Shown piece by piece: positions 1 to 8,424 of a stretch of DNA of 64,000 bases. Positions within the stretch are counted from its first letter, which is position 1. Each line of letters opens with the position of its first letter. Source of the DNA: Nitratireductor thuwali (GTDB lineage Bacteria; Pseudomonadota; Alphaproteobacteria; Rhizobiales; Rhizobiaceae). The stretch is from assembly GCF_036621415.1 (NCBI RefSeq), contig NZ_CP030941.1, positions 2,788,001-2,852,000 on the forward strand. The letters are read 5' to 3'. The notes below the pieces were generated by a model, which searched no databases, had not been told where the DNA came from, and worked only from the letters and a program-made list of their open reading frames with translations. A program made the translations under genes and the position numbers.

Positions 1-2
1 GC

Positions 3-260
3 ATGCACGCCGTATTCGAACCTGGCTGGACCTGGGCAAAAGACGAGAAGCCGCTTCTCGGCAACCCGGACTCCTGTCCAATGCACCACACGGGCTACTG
101 CATCTCCGGCACTCTTGTCGTCCGCATGCTCGACACGGGAGCGAAAACGAGGATCGCGCCTGGCGACTTTTTCGAGATTCCGCCTGGCCACGACGCTCAT
201 GTGGAAGGCGACGATCGCGTAGAATTGATCCTCTTCGCGCCCCCCGAACACCAACACTGA
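3..260 (+). CDS. Cupin-domain protein, probably 5'-truncated by the window edge
   Basis: Small cupin-fold protein, 85 residues from the first visible ATG. The core is a conserved beta-barrel pattern: HHTGYCISGTLVVRM (about residues 28-42), then the second cupin motif PGDFFEIPPGHDAHVEGDD (about 53-71). The histidines could bind a metal. The ATG lies two bases from the window edge, so the true start may be outside. Cupins of this size are usually small sugar- or metal-binding proteins, or sensor domains of larger ones. The substrate cannot be read from the sequence. A GC-rich hairpin follows at 313-343. Confidence 0.7.
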   Translation: MHAVFEPGWTWAKDEKPLLGNPDSCPMHHTGYCISGTLVVRMLDTGAKTRIAPGDFFEIPPGHDAHVEGDDRVELILFAPPEHQH

Positions 261-312
261 TCCGCGGCGCGCCCGGCACCTTCACTTGCCGCCGGCGCGG
301 CCCGCAACCTGC

Positions 313-343
313 AAGGCCGCCCTGTTCGATCAGGGGCGGCCTT
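313..343 (+). terminator. GC-rich hairpin after the cupin gene
   Basis: Arms AAGGCCGCC/GGCGGCCTT, extended inward by CTG/CAG with one unpaired G, close a 6-base loop. No clear U-tract follows, so this is a terminator-like hairpin rather than a proven one. It sits between the cupin stop and the TetR gene. Confidence 0.5.
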
Positions 344-400
344 GACCTTCGGCGCAGGGGAGCCGACCTTCTTCCCAACGACAACGAGCTGGACTTTTCG

Positions 401-1009
401 ATGAGTGATTCCACCAAGGAGCGCATGCTCGATGCGGGGCTGAGCATGCTCCTGCGCCATGGCTACAACGATCTCGGCATTCAGGCCGTCCTGCAGGAGA
501 CGGGTATGCCGAAAGGGTCGTTCTACCACCACTTCAAGAGCAAGGAGGATTTCGCCCTTCAGGTCATCGACCGCTATATGAGCGAAGTGCACGATGGGCT
601 GGACGATTCCCTGGGCGACCGCTCGCTGCCGCCGCTGGATCGTGTGCGGAAGTTCTTCGAATCGACGCGGGACAAGTACCGGGAGGAAGGGTATCTCGGC
701 TGCATGCTCGGCGGCCTGGGTCAGGAGTTGTCCGGCATCAACCCTGTTTTTCAGCAGAAGATCGAGTCATGTCTGTCCATCATCGCAGGTCGCATTGAGG
801 ACTGTCTGGAAGAGGCGCGCGACCGAGGCGATCTGCCCTCCGGTTCGGACCTGCACTTGTTGGCCGATCTGGTGGTCAACTGCTGGGAGGGAGCGGCCCT
901 GCGCAGCCGCCTGCGTCGCGATCCGGCACCGCTCGATACAATGCTCGACTTCTACTTTGCTTCCGTTGCCTCGTCGCCCAAGCCCTCGGCGGGAGCAACC
1001 TCCGGCTGA
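401..1009 (+). CDS. TetR/AcrR family transcriptional regulator
   Basis: 202-residue one-component regulator. The N-terminal TetR DNA-binding domain is clear: an ARxxI-like first helix, then GYNDLGIQAVLQETGMPKGSFYHHFKSKEDF (about residues 21-51), where G-x-FYHHFKSKE is the TetR recognition-helix signature. The rest is an alpha-helical ligand-binding and dimerisation domain with one cysteine in GCMLGG. The arrangement resembles the AcuR/NemR type, but the ligand is unknown. It follows the cupin gene on the same strand and converges on the hypothetical gene ending at 1163. Its target could be either neighbour. Confidence 0.9.
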   Translation: MSDSTKERMLDAGLSMLLRHGYNDLGIQAVLQETGMPKGSFYHHFKSKEDFALQVIDRYMSEVHDGLDDSLGDRSLPPLDRVRKFFESTRDKYREEGYLGCMLGGLGQELSGINPVFQQKIESCLSIIAGRIEDCLEEARDRGDLPSGSDLHLLADLVVNCWEGAALRSRLRRDPAPLDTMLDFYFASVASSPKPSAGATSG

Positions 1010-1162
1010 TCCGCATCCCTGCCCGACAGCGGGTGCATTGCGCGGCAACTAAAACGGCACCTCGCCGATTTCGGCTACCTTGGAGAATCCGGTCCTGCGG
1101 GTCGGATGCTTGCATTCGCCTTGCTCGCTGCACTTCCGGAAGTCGACGGAACGATGGGTGGC

Positions 1163-1501
1163 TCAGGCTTTCAGGTGAAGCGTCACCAGCACGGTGCAGG
1201 AAGCGCCGTCCTCGAACCGGGTGGCGATCCGCAGCCAGTTGCCGAAATTGGTAAGGCGTGCCACTGCGATCTCGCCATTGGCTGCGGGCATCGTGAACTG
1301 CGCGCCCTCCGGCACCCAATGCATCCCGTCCGGCGATATCTCCACCTGTGCGGTGGGAGCGGGCCCTACGGGCTCCTTCAGCGCACGCACGAAGATCACC
1401 GCCTCGCGCGCCCACCCCGCCTCGTATGGCTCGGTGGCGACCTGACCGCTCCAGGTTTCGTTGCGGGCAAGAATGGCGGTTATGTTCTCGGGCAGCATCA
1501 A
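1163..1501 (-). CDS. Hypothetical protein, last gene of the dehydratase operon
   Basis: 112 residues, no family recognised. It is predicted soluble and beta-rich: ARLTNFGNWLRIATRF and CTVLVTLHL look like strands of a beta-sandwich. There is no signal peptide or membrane segment. Its ATG overlaps the stop of the upstream 301-residue gene by 4 bases (ATGA), so the two are almost certainly co-translated. Together with the enolase-superfamily gene they form a three-gene minus-strand operon opposite the sugar importer set. Inference: an accessory to sugar or aldonate use. Confidence 0.7.
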   Translation of the reverse strand: MMLPENITAILARNETWSGQVATEPYEAGWAREAVIFVRALKEPVGPAPTAQVEISPDGMHWVPEGAQFTMPAANGEIAVARLTNFGNWLRIATRFEDGASCTVLVTLHLKA

Positions 1502-2403
1502 AAGTCACCGGAAATGCAGACGGAATCGACATAGAGAAAGGCCCGCTTCGCCACATCCGTTTCGGCGAAAAGGCAGAAATTGAGCATGCACCACAAATTC
1601 TTCATGGCCGGCATGCGGATGGATTCGAAGCCCGACATGTCGAACACGCGGTCGTTGCACTGGAAGGAGAGGGCGCGCATTTCGGCCAGATCGAAATCGA
1701 AGCGCAGATAGCTCCAGTTCACCTTGGTGGCGATCTCGTTGTAGCACAGCCTCTGCTCGCCGCCCGGCAGGTCTTGCCAGCCTTCCGGCGCCAGATGGTA
1801 ATGGCTGAGCGTCTTTTCGCCATTGCCGACCGGCCGGAAAGGGGTGGTCTGCGTCTTGAACTGCCACCTTTGAAGGTGCTTGCCGTCCTCGGCATTCAGG
1901 AAGCGCATATGCGGCATTACACGCTCGGCGCCGGCGTCCTTGTCGCCCCCTTGTATATCGAGGAGGAAGCCCATTGAGCGCACGTCCGTCTCGCCCAGCT
2001 GCAGCTTGGTCGCCTCCGGCTTGAAGGTGAAATAGGCCTCTAAGCGGATGGGGCCGCGGCGGCGGAACGTCAGCCGCTTGATGGCGACGTTCTGCGCGCC
2101 CGCGCGCGGCCGGGTTGCGATCTTCAGGGCATAGGAGCTGTCCATCCCGCCGTGCGAGCCGGCGTCCCAATGGGAGAGCGTCGATAGCATGGCGCTGGTG
2201 TGCTGCGCATAGCCAGGCAGCATCGTATCGAGCGAATCCTCGTAATTGCCGACAAGCTGCGACCAGCCGCAATGGCCGCGCGAGAACTCGTCGTGGCTGA
2301 TGATCCGCGGCAGCGGATCGAAGCGGCTGAGCTTCGGGTCCGCCAGCAAGAGGGCGCCGCGCAGCGCCTCCGCCAGCTCGCTTCCTGAAGGGCTATCGGT
2401 CAA
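1498..2403 (-). CDS. Conserved hypothetical protein of a sugar catabolic locus
   Basis: 301 residues, soluble, no signal peptide. I do not recognise the family with certainty; it may be one of the uncharacterised DUF families of Hyphomicrobiales. It is rich in aromatic and beta-strand segments (for example RRGPIRLEAYFTFKPE and NWSYLRFDFDLAEMRAL), which suggests a jelly-roll or lectin-like fold. It lies 16 bases after the dehydratase stop and overlaps the next gene by 4 bases. Placement suggests sugar recognition or processing in the same pathway. That is inference from context only. Confidence 0.75.
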   Translation of the reverse strand: MTDSPSGSELAEALRGALLLADPKLSRFDPLPRIISHDEFSRGHCGWSQLVGNYEDSLDTMLPGYAQHTSAMLSTLSHWDAGSHGGMDSSYALKIATRPRAGAQNVAIKRLTFRRRGPIRLEAYFTFKPEATKLQLGETDVRSMGFLLDIQGGDKDAGAERVMPHMRFLNAEDGKHLQRWQFKTQTTPFRPVGNGEKTLSHYHLAPEGWQDLPGGEQRLCYNEIATKVNWSYLRFDFDLAEMRALSFQCNDRVFDMSGFESIRMPAMKNLWCMLNFCLFAETDVAKRAFLYVDSVCISGDF

Positions 2404-2419
2404 TATTGTCTCTCCGCCA

Positions 2420-3583
2420 TCACTTGCTTCTTAGGCGCGCCACCGCGTCCCAGTCCACCTCGATGCCGAGGCCTGGGCCCGTGGGCACCGGCAGGAGCCC
2501 GTTCTTCTGCCGGTCGGCCCCCGGCGCAGCGCCGGTGATCGCGGTCTTGAATGGACTGGTGTCGGTCTCGCACTCCATGGCGCGCAGATTGGGCATGGCG
2601 GCGGCCAGATGCACGCTCGCCGTCTCGCAGACAATGCCCGACATGCCGATATGCGGCGCATAGGCGACATCGTGGGCGGCGGCGAACTCCGCCATCCGCC
2701 GTGTCTCCGTGATGCCACCAGAGCGCGCGACATCGGGCTGCAGGAAGGACAGCGTGCGATTGGCGACAAGGCGCATCGCCTGGTCGAGCGTATAGTTGCT
2801 CTCGCCGGCGGCGAGCGGCGTCGCGCAGCGCCGATGAAGCTCCTCGTAGCCCTGCTCGTCCTCGGGGCGCAGCGGCTCCTCGAACCAGAAGTAGCCGTTG
2901 GCGGTCAGTGCCCGGCCCACCTCCACCGCTTCCTCCAGCGTGTAGGCCCAGTTAGCGTCGACGCACAGTTCGATGTCGTCGCCCGCGCGCTTGCGCAGCC
3001 TCTCGATGCGCCGGCAGGCATCCTTCACGGGCTTGGCGATCTTGACCTTGATGCGCGGAAAGCCCTTCTCCAGATAGCGGTCGAGCTCCTCGTCCATGAA
3101 CTCGTCCGTGCCCCAGTTCACCGATGCGGCGTAACACGCCACCTCCGTGCGGCCGACGCCGCCCAGCAGGCGGTATATGGGCAGGTTGGCCGCCTTGCCG
3201 AGGATGTCCCACAGCGCAATGTCCACGCCGGCGATCGCCTCGATCAGCATGCCGCCCGCCCGGCCGGAGAGCGCGCGGCGCATCGTCTGCCAGTGGGCGC
3301 CGATATCGCGCGGATCCTTGCCGACAAGGCGCGGCTTCAGCGAGGTCTCGATCAGTTCCGCATAGGCCTTGGGGGAAAAGCGCGCCAGCGTCTCGCCCAC
3401 CCCCGTGATGCCTGCATCTGTCCGCACCTCGACCAGGACGATCGACACCTCTGTATACTTGCCCCATGAGGTGACTGTGGGCCTTGGCAGCGTCTGCGTC
3501 AGCGGATGGGCGATGACGTCGGTGATGCGGATGCCGCTGGCATCCGCGGATGTCTCTTCCTGCTTCGAACTGAGTGCGTGCAT
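2420..3583 (-). CDS. Mandelate racemase/muconate lactonizing enzyme family protein (probable sugar-acid dehydratase)
   Basis: 388-residue enolase-superfamily enzyme. Seen from the chosen start: a capping domain (about 15-140), then a barrel with Lys179-x-Lys181 (IKVKIAKP), metal ligands Asp209 (CVDANW), Glu235 (FEEPL) and Glu261 (AAGES), then Asp284 and His311 (APHIGMSG). KxK plus the Asp-His pair is the mandelate-racemase subgroup, which includes acid-sugar dehydratases. Next to a lactonase and a dehydrogenase, dehydration of an aldonate to a 2-keto-3-deoxy acid is the likely reaction. I chose the ATG at 3583 because AGGACGGGA precedes it; a longer frame starts at 3646 without support. Confidence 0.88.
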   Translation of the reverse strand: MHALSSKQEETSADASGIRITDVIAHPLTQTLPRPTVTSWGKYTEVSIVLVEVRTDAGITGVGETLARFSPKAYAELIETSLKPRLVGKDPRDIGAHWQTMRRALSGRAGGMLIEAIAGVDIALWDILGKAANLPIYRLLGGVGRTEVACYAASVNWGTDEFMDEELDRYLEKGFPRIKVKIAKPVKDACRRIERLRKRAGDDIELCVDANWAYTLEEAVEVGRALTANGYFWFEEPLRPEDEQGYEELHRRCATPLAAGESNYTLDQAMRLVANRTLSFLQPDVARSGGITETRRMAEFAAAHDVAYAPHIGMSGIVCETASVHLAAAMPNLRAMECETDTSPFKTAITGAAPGADRQKNGLLPVPTGPGLGIEVDWDAVARLRSK

Positions 3584-3685
3584 TATTCCCGTCCTGCGCA
3601 AAAGCCGAGCCGCCCCGCGGCACGTTTCCCTGACCGGGCGAACCATTCCCGGCGCTCAACTCCATAAACTAGGCATGGCTTCTTC

Positions 3686-3706
3686 GCAACTAACAAACTT
3701 AGTTGC
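3686..3706. promoter_or_regulatory. Perfect inverted repeat in the divergent promoter region, probable GntR operator
   Basis: GCAACTAA-CAAAC-TTAGTTGC has 8-base perfect arms and a 5-base spacer. It lies between the dehydratase operon and the GntR gene, 48 bases before the GntR ATG. Position and symmetry suit autoregulation and control of both operons. Binding is inference. Confidence 0.55.
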
Positions 3707-3753
3707 TAGGTAAATTAGGTCATGCTAAAGGAGCAGGGAAAGTTGAGGTGTCC

Positions 3754-4521
3754 ATGAGCGAAAACCCATCCGAGATGGCTTTCTTCTCCGCCCGCGCACG
3801 CATCGCGGTGCCCTCGCGGCTTGCCGACGCAGTGACGGAGGCGATCGCCGCAGCGGTTTTCGACGGGCGGCTGGTGCCGGGCGATCCACTGCCTTCCGAA
3901 GGCGAGATCGCCCGCGAGTTCGGCGTCAGCAAACCCATCGCGCGGGAGGCATTGCGTCAACTGTCTGGCGCCGGACTCGTCCAAACCCAGCAGGGGAAGG
4001 TGGCGCGCGTGAAGGCGCTCAATGGCGAGCCGCTGGAACGCTTCTACGGCTTTGCCGTTCGCTCCAGCCTGCGCCGCCTGCGCGAGGCCAACGAGATGCG
4101 CCTCGTCGTTGAAGCGGGCATAGCCAGGCTTGCAGCGCAGCGCCAGCACCCGGAAGGGCTGAAGGCGATGGCCGATGCGGTGGCGGATATGCAGCGCGCC
4201 CTGGGTGACCCGGACGCCTTCACCGCAGCAGACATCGCCTTCCACCATGGCCTGGCGCTGGCAACCGGCAACATGATGATCCGGGTGCAGATGGAGGGTC
4301 TCCGCTCCGTCCAGCGCGAGGTCTCGGAGCTCTTTTCCAGCCGAAGCAACCGCACCAGCGCCGACTGGGCGGCGACGGTGGAGCGGCATCGTGACATTTA
4401 TTCCGCCATCGAAGCCGGAGATCAGGATCGTGCGGAGGCCATGATCACCAGGCACTACGAGGCGGCCGACATCGCTTCGCTCGAGGTCGCCGGCGCGCCG
4501 GCGGAAGGGGGCGGGCAGTGA
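3754..4521 (+). CDS. GntR family (FadR/FCD subfamily) transcriptional regulator
   Basis: 255 residues from the ATG at 3754, which follows GAGGTG at good spacing; an upstream in-frame ATG at 3703 lies inside the inverted repeat and is unlikely. A GntR winged helix occupies about residues 20-85 (PLPSEGEIAREFGVSKPIAREALRQL). An all-helical FCD effector domain follows (about 105-240), with ADIAFHHGLALATGN carrying the usual metal/ligand residues. FCD regulators commonly sense sugar acids or other organic acids. It begins the catabolic operon (overlapping the SDR gene by 4 bases) and probably represses both divergent units. Confidence 0.9.
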   Translation: MSENPSEMAFFSARARIAVPSRLADAVTEAIAAAVFDGRLVPGDPLPSEGEIAREFGVSKPIAREALRQLSGAGLVQTQQGKVARVKALNGEPLERFYGFAVRSSLRRLREANEMRLVVEAGIARLAAQRQHPEGLKAMADAVADMQRALGDPDAFTAADIAFHHGLALATGNMMIRVQMEGLRSVQREVSELFSSRSNRTSADWAATVERHRDIYSAIEAGDQDRAEAMITRHYEAADIASLEVAGAPAEGGGQ

Positions 4522-5318
4522 CGGGCGGGGGGCGCTTCTCGCTTGCCGGCCGCAAGGCGCTGGTCACCGGTGCCAATAGCGGCATCGGACGGGCAATCGC
4601 TCTGGGTCTCGCCGAAAGCGGCGCTGATTTGGTGGTGCACCATCTTGGCGATGATGAGGGCGCATTGGACACCTGCCGGCGGACTGAGGCGCTCGGCCGT
4701 TCCGCCCATGCCGTGGAGGCCGATTTCACAGTGAGCGGCGCAGCCGTCCTTCTCGCCGGCACTGTGCTGGAGGAGCATGGGAATATCGACATCCTCATCG
4801 CCAATGCCGCCATTGAGCGCCGCTCGCAATGGAGCGCGCTGAGCGAATCCGACATCGAGGCGCATGTCACGGCGAACTTTAGCTCCCTTCTGCTTCTTGC
4901 CCGCACCCTCTTGCCACCGATGATCGAGCGCGGCTGGGGCCGGGTCGTGGCGATCGGCAGCGTGCTCGCCGCAAGGCCGCGCGCCGAGACGGTGGTTTAC
5001 GCATCCTTGAAATCCGCCCAGCTTACCGCCATCCGCGCCCTGGCGCGCGACGTCGGCGCCAAAGGCGTCAACATGAACGTTGTCTCGCCTGGAGCGATCG
5101 AGACCGAGCGCAACAGCGAGCGCTACGCCGACCCCGCCTTCAGGCGGGCCGTGGAGGCAAAAATCCCGATTGGCCGGGCGGGCCGCCCGGACGATTGCGT
5201 CGGTCCGGTGCTGCTTTTGTGCAGTGACGCAGGCGCCTACATCACCGGTGCGAATATCCCCGTCGATGGCGGCTGGTCCATCGGTGATGCTCCTGGCAAC
5301 GCGGGCGTCACGGCATGA
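4518..5318 (+). CDS. SDR family NAD(P)-dependent oxidoreductase, probable sugar dehydrogenase
   Basis: 266-residue classical short-chain dehydrogenase. TGANSGIG at residues 17-24 binds the dinucleotide. NAA (NAG-like) follows in the core, and the catalytic Ser of AIGSVLA and the YASLK (YxxxK) motif are present. The C-terminal PVDGGWSIG segment is typical. The start is GTG, overlapping the regulator stop, and the gene ends overlapping the next ATG by 4 bases. With the SMP-30 lactonase next, oxidation of an aldose to its lactone is the likely role. The sugar is not determined. Confidence 0.88.
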   Translation: MTGGGRFSLAGRKALVTGANSGIGRAIALGLAESGADLVVHHLGDDEGALDTCRRTEALGRSAHAVEADFTVSGAAVLLAGTVLEEHGNIDILIANAAIERRSQWSALSESDIEAHVTANFSSLLLLARTLLPPMIERGWGRVVAIGSVLAARPRAETVVYASLKSAQLTAIRALARDVGAKGVNMNVVSPGAIETERNSERYADPAFRRAVEAKIPIGRAGRPDDCVGPVLLLCSDAGAYITGANIPVDGGWSIGDAPGNAGVTA

Positions 5319-6217
5319 GCAGGCGGCAGGACATTGACGTTCTCTACCACGCCCAGGACGTGGTCGGCGAAGGTCCGCTGTGGGACGCGACGGGCGCTTG
5401 CCTCTGGTGGGTGGACATTGTCGGAAGGGCCATCCGCAGGCTGCAACTGTCCACCGGCGCCTTCACGAGCTTCGGTTCCGCCGAGCCGCCGGCCGCGCTC
5501 GCACTTTGCGACGACGGCTCGCTGATTGTCGCGGCGGGCACCGGCTGGTCGCAGCTCGATCCTGTGTCGGGCGTGCAATCGCTGATCGCGCAGGCGCCGG
5601 TTGCGACTGGCGGCTGGCGCATGAATGACGGCGTCGTCGATCCCGCCGGCCGGTTCTGGACGGGCTCCATCGACGAGCCCAGGGGCAGCGGCGCCGACGG
5701 CAAGCTCTTCGTGTTCGACAGGGATCGCGCCACCCAAATCCTGGACGGCCTTCTCATCCAGAACGGCATGGCGGTATCTCCGGACGGCGGCACGCTCTAC
5801 CTGTCGGACAGCCATGTCTCACGGCGCGTGATCTGGGCTTTCGATTTCGATGTCGAAAGCGGTGCGCTGTCCAATCGGCGCATCTTCCATCAGTGCGAGC
5901 ACGGCCGGCCCGACGGGGCGGCAGTCGACAGTGAGGGCTGCTACTGGTTCGCAGCGATCGATGCCGGCGAAATCGTGCGCCTCGATCCCGATGGCATTCT
6001 GATGACGTCCATCCCGCTTCCGGTCACCCGCCCGACGAAACCTGCATTCGGCGGGCCCGATCTCTCCACCCTCTATGTCACGACCATGCGCAATGGCCTC
6101 GACGAGAACGAACTTGCGCAGCAGCCGCTGGCCGGCGCCGTGCTGGCGTTGGATCCCGGCGTGCGCGGCTTGCCGCAGACCTTCGCCAGGGCGCCTGGGC
6201 GAAGCACATCCAAATAA
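5315..6217 (+). CDS. SMP-30/gluconolactonase family protein
   Basis: 300-residue six-bladed propeller lactonase. The metal/catalytic residues of the family are all visible: Glu19 (VGEGPLW), Asn104 (RMNDG), Asn150 (IQNGMAVSPDG) and Asp199 (RPDGAAVD). YLSDS and related blade motifs are in order. It should hydrolyse the sugar lactone made by the upstream dehydrogenase to the aldonate used by the divergent dehydratase. It overlaps the SDR stop by 4 bases and is followed 22 bases later by the importer binding protein. The cytoplasmic location is inferred from the lack of a signal peptide. Confidence 0.9.
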   Translation: MSRRQDIDVLYHAQDVVGEGPLWDATGACLWWVDIVGRAIRRLQLSTGAFTSFGSAEPPAALALCDDGSLIVAAGTGWSQLDPVSGVQSLIAQAPVATGGWRMNDGVVDPAGRFWTGSIDEPRGSGADGKLFVFDRDRATQILDGLLIQNGMAVSPDGGTLYLSDSHVSRRVIWAFDFDVESGALSNRRIFHQCEHGRPDGAAVDSEGCYWFAAIDAGEIVRLDPDGILMTSIPLPVTRPTKPAFGGPDLSTLYVTTMRNGLDENELAQQPLAGAVLALDPGVRGLPQTFARAPGRSTSK

Positions 6218-6239
6218 CCTGAAACTGGGAGGAAAAGAC

Positions 6240-7484
6240 ATGAAAACGCGACTTGTAATACTGGCCACTTCGACTGTCCTGTTCGGTCTCATGGCCGGAC
6301 CGGTCCTGGCCGAAGATCTTCGCTTCACCGTGTGGACCGGCAGCGAGGCGCATCTGAAGATGCTGAACGAGATCGCCGAGAGCTTCAAACAGAAGCATCC
6401 TGACGTGAATGTCCAGTTCGAGACGATCCCCGCCGCTGATTACACGCAGAAGCTCACCTTTCAGCTTGCCGGCGGCAACCCGCCCGATCTCGGCTGGATG
6501 ATGGAAGACGCGGCGCCCACCTTCGCAGCTGCCAACGTCCTGATGGATCTCGGCCCGACCCTGAAAGCTACGGAAGACTACGACTACGCTGATTATTCGG
6601 AAGCCGCGATGGGCCTGTGGACGGATGGCGAGACGGTCCACGGCGTTCCCTTCTCCACCTCTCCGTTCATGATCTTTTACAACGAGACCCTGTTCGACGA
6701 GGCGGGGATTGAGACGCCCCTGGAACTTGCCGAAAAAGGCGAGTGGAACATGGAGAAGTTCCAGGAGGTCGCCAAGACCATCAAGGAGAAGACCGGCAAG
6801 TGGGGATTCGAGTTCAAGGACGGGCAGGGATATGATTCCCGCATCATGCACGCCCTCATGCCGCCTATCCGCGCCTATGGTGGATACGCCTGGGCAGATG
6901 GCGAATGCGGCTTCGACGATCCCGAGGCCGTGGCGGCTGTGGAGCAACTCCACGGAATGGTCTTCAAGGACACGTCCATCGTGCCGCCGGGCGAGCAGGG
7001 CGATTATTTCTCCGGCTCTTCGGCCATGACCATTAACCAGATCTCGCGCGCCTCCAAAATGTCGGAGGCAGGCTTCGACTGGGGCATTGCGCCGCTGCCT
7101 TCCGGCCCCGCCGGCGAGGCGCCGGTGATCGGCCAGGCCGCCATCGTGGTGTTCGAGCGCGGTGGCAAGAAAGATCTCGCGGCCGAGTTCGTCGCCCATA
7201 TGACGAACAAGGAGAATGTCGCCAAGATGGCCCAGTTCTTCCCGCCTGCGCGCAAATCCGTGCTCGACAGCGCGGCCTTCACTGAAGCCAACTCGATCAT
7301 TCCGGCCGATCAGATGGTGCATGTGAGCGAGGCCATCGCCAATGGCAAGGTTCTGCCGAGCCATGAGCGCAGCCCGCAGATCCTCGCCGCCATGGCGCCA
7401 AAAGTCGATGCCCTCTGGCGTGCCGATGCCGATGTGAAGCAAGCGCTGGAAGGCGTTTGCGCGGCGGTCGAGCCTCTGCTCTAG
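6240..7484 (+). CDS. Sugar ABC transporter substrate-binding protein (family 1)
   Basis: 414 residues. The start at 6240 follows GGGAGGAAAAG and gives a classic signal peptide (Lys-Arg, then a hydrophobic stretch ending GPVLAED). The mature protein begins with LRFTVWTGSEAHLKMLNEI, the strand-helix opening of UgpB/MalE-like proteins. Later segments also fit (GNPPDLGWMMED, MIFYNETLFDEAGIETP, GKWGFEF). It is the periplasmic receptor for the two permeases that follow 10 bases downstream. The ligand is probably the sugar processed by the neighbouring dehydrogenase and lactonase. Confidence 0.9.
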   Translation: MKTRLVILATSTVLFGLMAGPVLAEDLRFTVWTGSEAHLKMLNEIAESFKQKHPDVNVQFETIPAADYTQKLTFQLAGGNPPDLGWMMEDAAPTFAAANVLMDLGPTLKATEDYDYADYSEAAMGLWTDGETVHGVPFSTSPFMIFYNETLFDEAGIETPLELAEKGEWNMEKFQEVAKTIKEKTGKWGFEFKDGQGYDSRIMHALMPPIRAYGGYAWADGECGFDDPEAVAAVEQLHGMVFKDTSIVPPGEQGDYFSGSSAMTINQISRASKMSEAGFDWGIAPLPSGPAGEAPVIGQAAIVVFERGGKKDLAAEFVAHMTNKENVAKMAQFFPPARKSVLDSAAFTEANSIIPADQMVHVSEAIANGKVLPSHERSPQILAAMAPKVDALWRADADVKQALEGVCAAVEPLL

Positions 7485-7494
7485 CGGCGAGCCG

Positions 7495-8424
7495 ATGGCC
7501 AACACCCTCACCGATCATGTCTCGGCGCGCGGCTTGCGCGCGCCGAGGTTTTCATTGCGGCAGCGCGAGGCCATCGAGGCCTGGCTGTTCGTAAGCCCGA
7601 CCGTCGTCGGCTTCATGCTCTTCTTTCTCGGCCCGCTGGTCGCCGTCGTCTATTTCAGCCTGACGGAATGGAACCTGCTGACCCAGCAGTCCACCTTCGT
7701 CGGGGTGGAGAACTATGTCGACGCGCTCTCTCGCAATCCCGACTTTTGGCACGTGCTGCGCAATTCCTTCGTTTTCGCCCTTGGGCTCGTGCCGCTCAAC
7801 ATGTCGCTCGCCCTGATGCTGGCGCTGGCGCTGTCGCGACCGTTCCGCGGCGTTGTCTTCTTCCGCACCATCTTCTTCGCCCCGGTGGTGACCTCCGCGG
7901 TGGCCTGGGCCATCGTCTGGAAGTTCCTGCTGCAGGGCGAGGCCGGAGCGGTCAACCAGCTTCTGGCGATGGTGGGCATAGACGGTCCCAATTGGCTGCG
8001 CGAGCCCGACTGGGCGATGGTTGCCGTCATCGTTACCCGCGTCATCAAGATGGTTGGCCTGAACATGATCCTTTACATCGCAGCGCTACAGGCAATTCCC
8101 CGCGACTACGAGGCGGCGGCGCGGCTTGAAGGCGCTTCCAGCTGGCAGATCTTCCGCATGGTCATCTGGCCGCTTCTGGCGCCCACCACGCTGGTCATCT
8201 TCGTCATCACCATGATCGGCTCATTCAAGGTGTTCGACCACATCTACCTGATGACCGGCGGCGGCCCGGAAAACGGCACCCTCGTGCTTGCCTTCTACAT
8301 CTACGAACAGGGCTTCAAGTTCTTCAATGTCGGCTATGCCTCCGCGCTCGCCATGATCATGTTTGTCATCGTGCTGGCGCTCACGGTCGTGCAGATGATC
8401 TTGCGGCGGAGGGACATGCAATGA
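7495..8424 (+). CDS. Sugar ABC transporter permease (MalF/UgpA type)
   Basis: 309-residue inner-membrane protein with six hydrophobic segments; the first follows WLFVSPTVVGFMLFF. The cytoplasmic EAA loop is visible as EAAARLEGASSWQIFRMVIWPLL, the ATPase-coupling site of binding-protein-dependent permeases. It starts 10 bases after the receptor gene and overlaps the next permease by 4 bases (ATGA). Confidence 0.92.
   Translation: MANTLTDHVSARGLRAPRFSLRQREAIEAWLFVSPTVVGFMLFFLGPLVAVVYFSLTEWNLLTQQSTFVGVENYVDALSRNPDFWHVLRNSFVFALGLVPLNMSLALMLALALSRPFRGVVFFRTIFFAPVVTSAVAWAIVWKFLLQGEAGAVNQLLAMVGIDGPNWLREPDWAMVAVIVTRVIKMVGLNMILYIAALQAIPRDYEAAARLEGASSWQIFRMVIWPLLAPTTLVIFVITMIGSFKVFDHIYLMTGGGPENGTLVLAFYIYEQGFKFFNVGYASALAMIMFVIVLALTVVQMILRRRDMQ

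Noticed and set aside
6078..7511. Long minus-strand open frame (about 477 codons) opposite the sugar receptor gene
   Set aside because: It mirrors a well-supported binding-protein gene; its translation has no family pattern and reflects high G+C.
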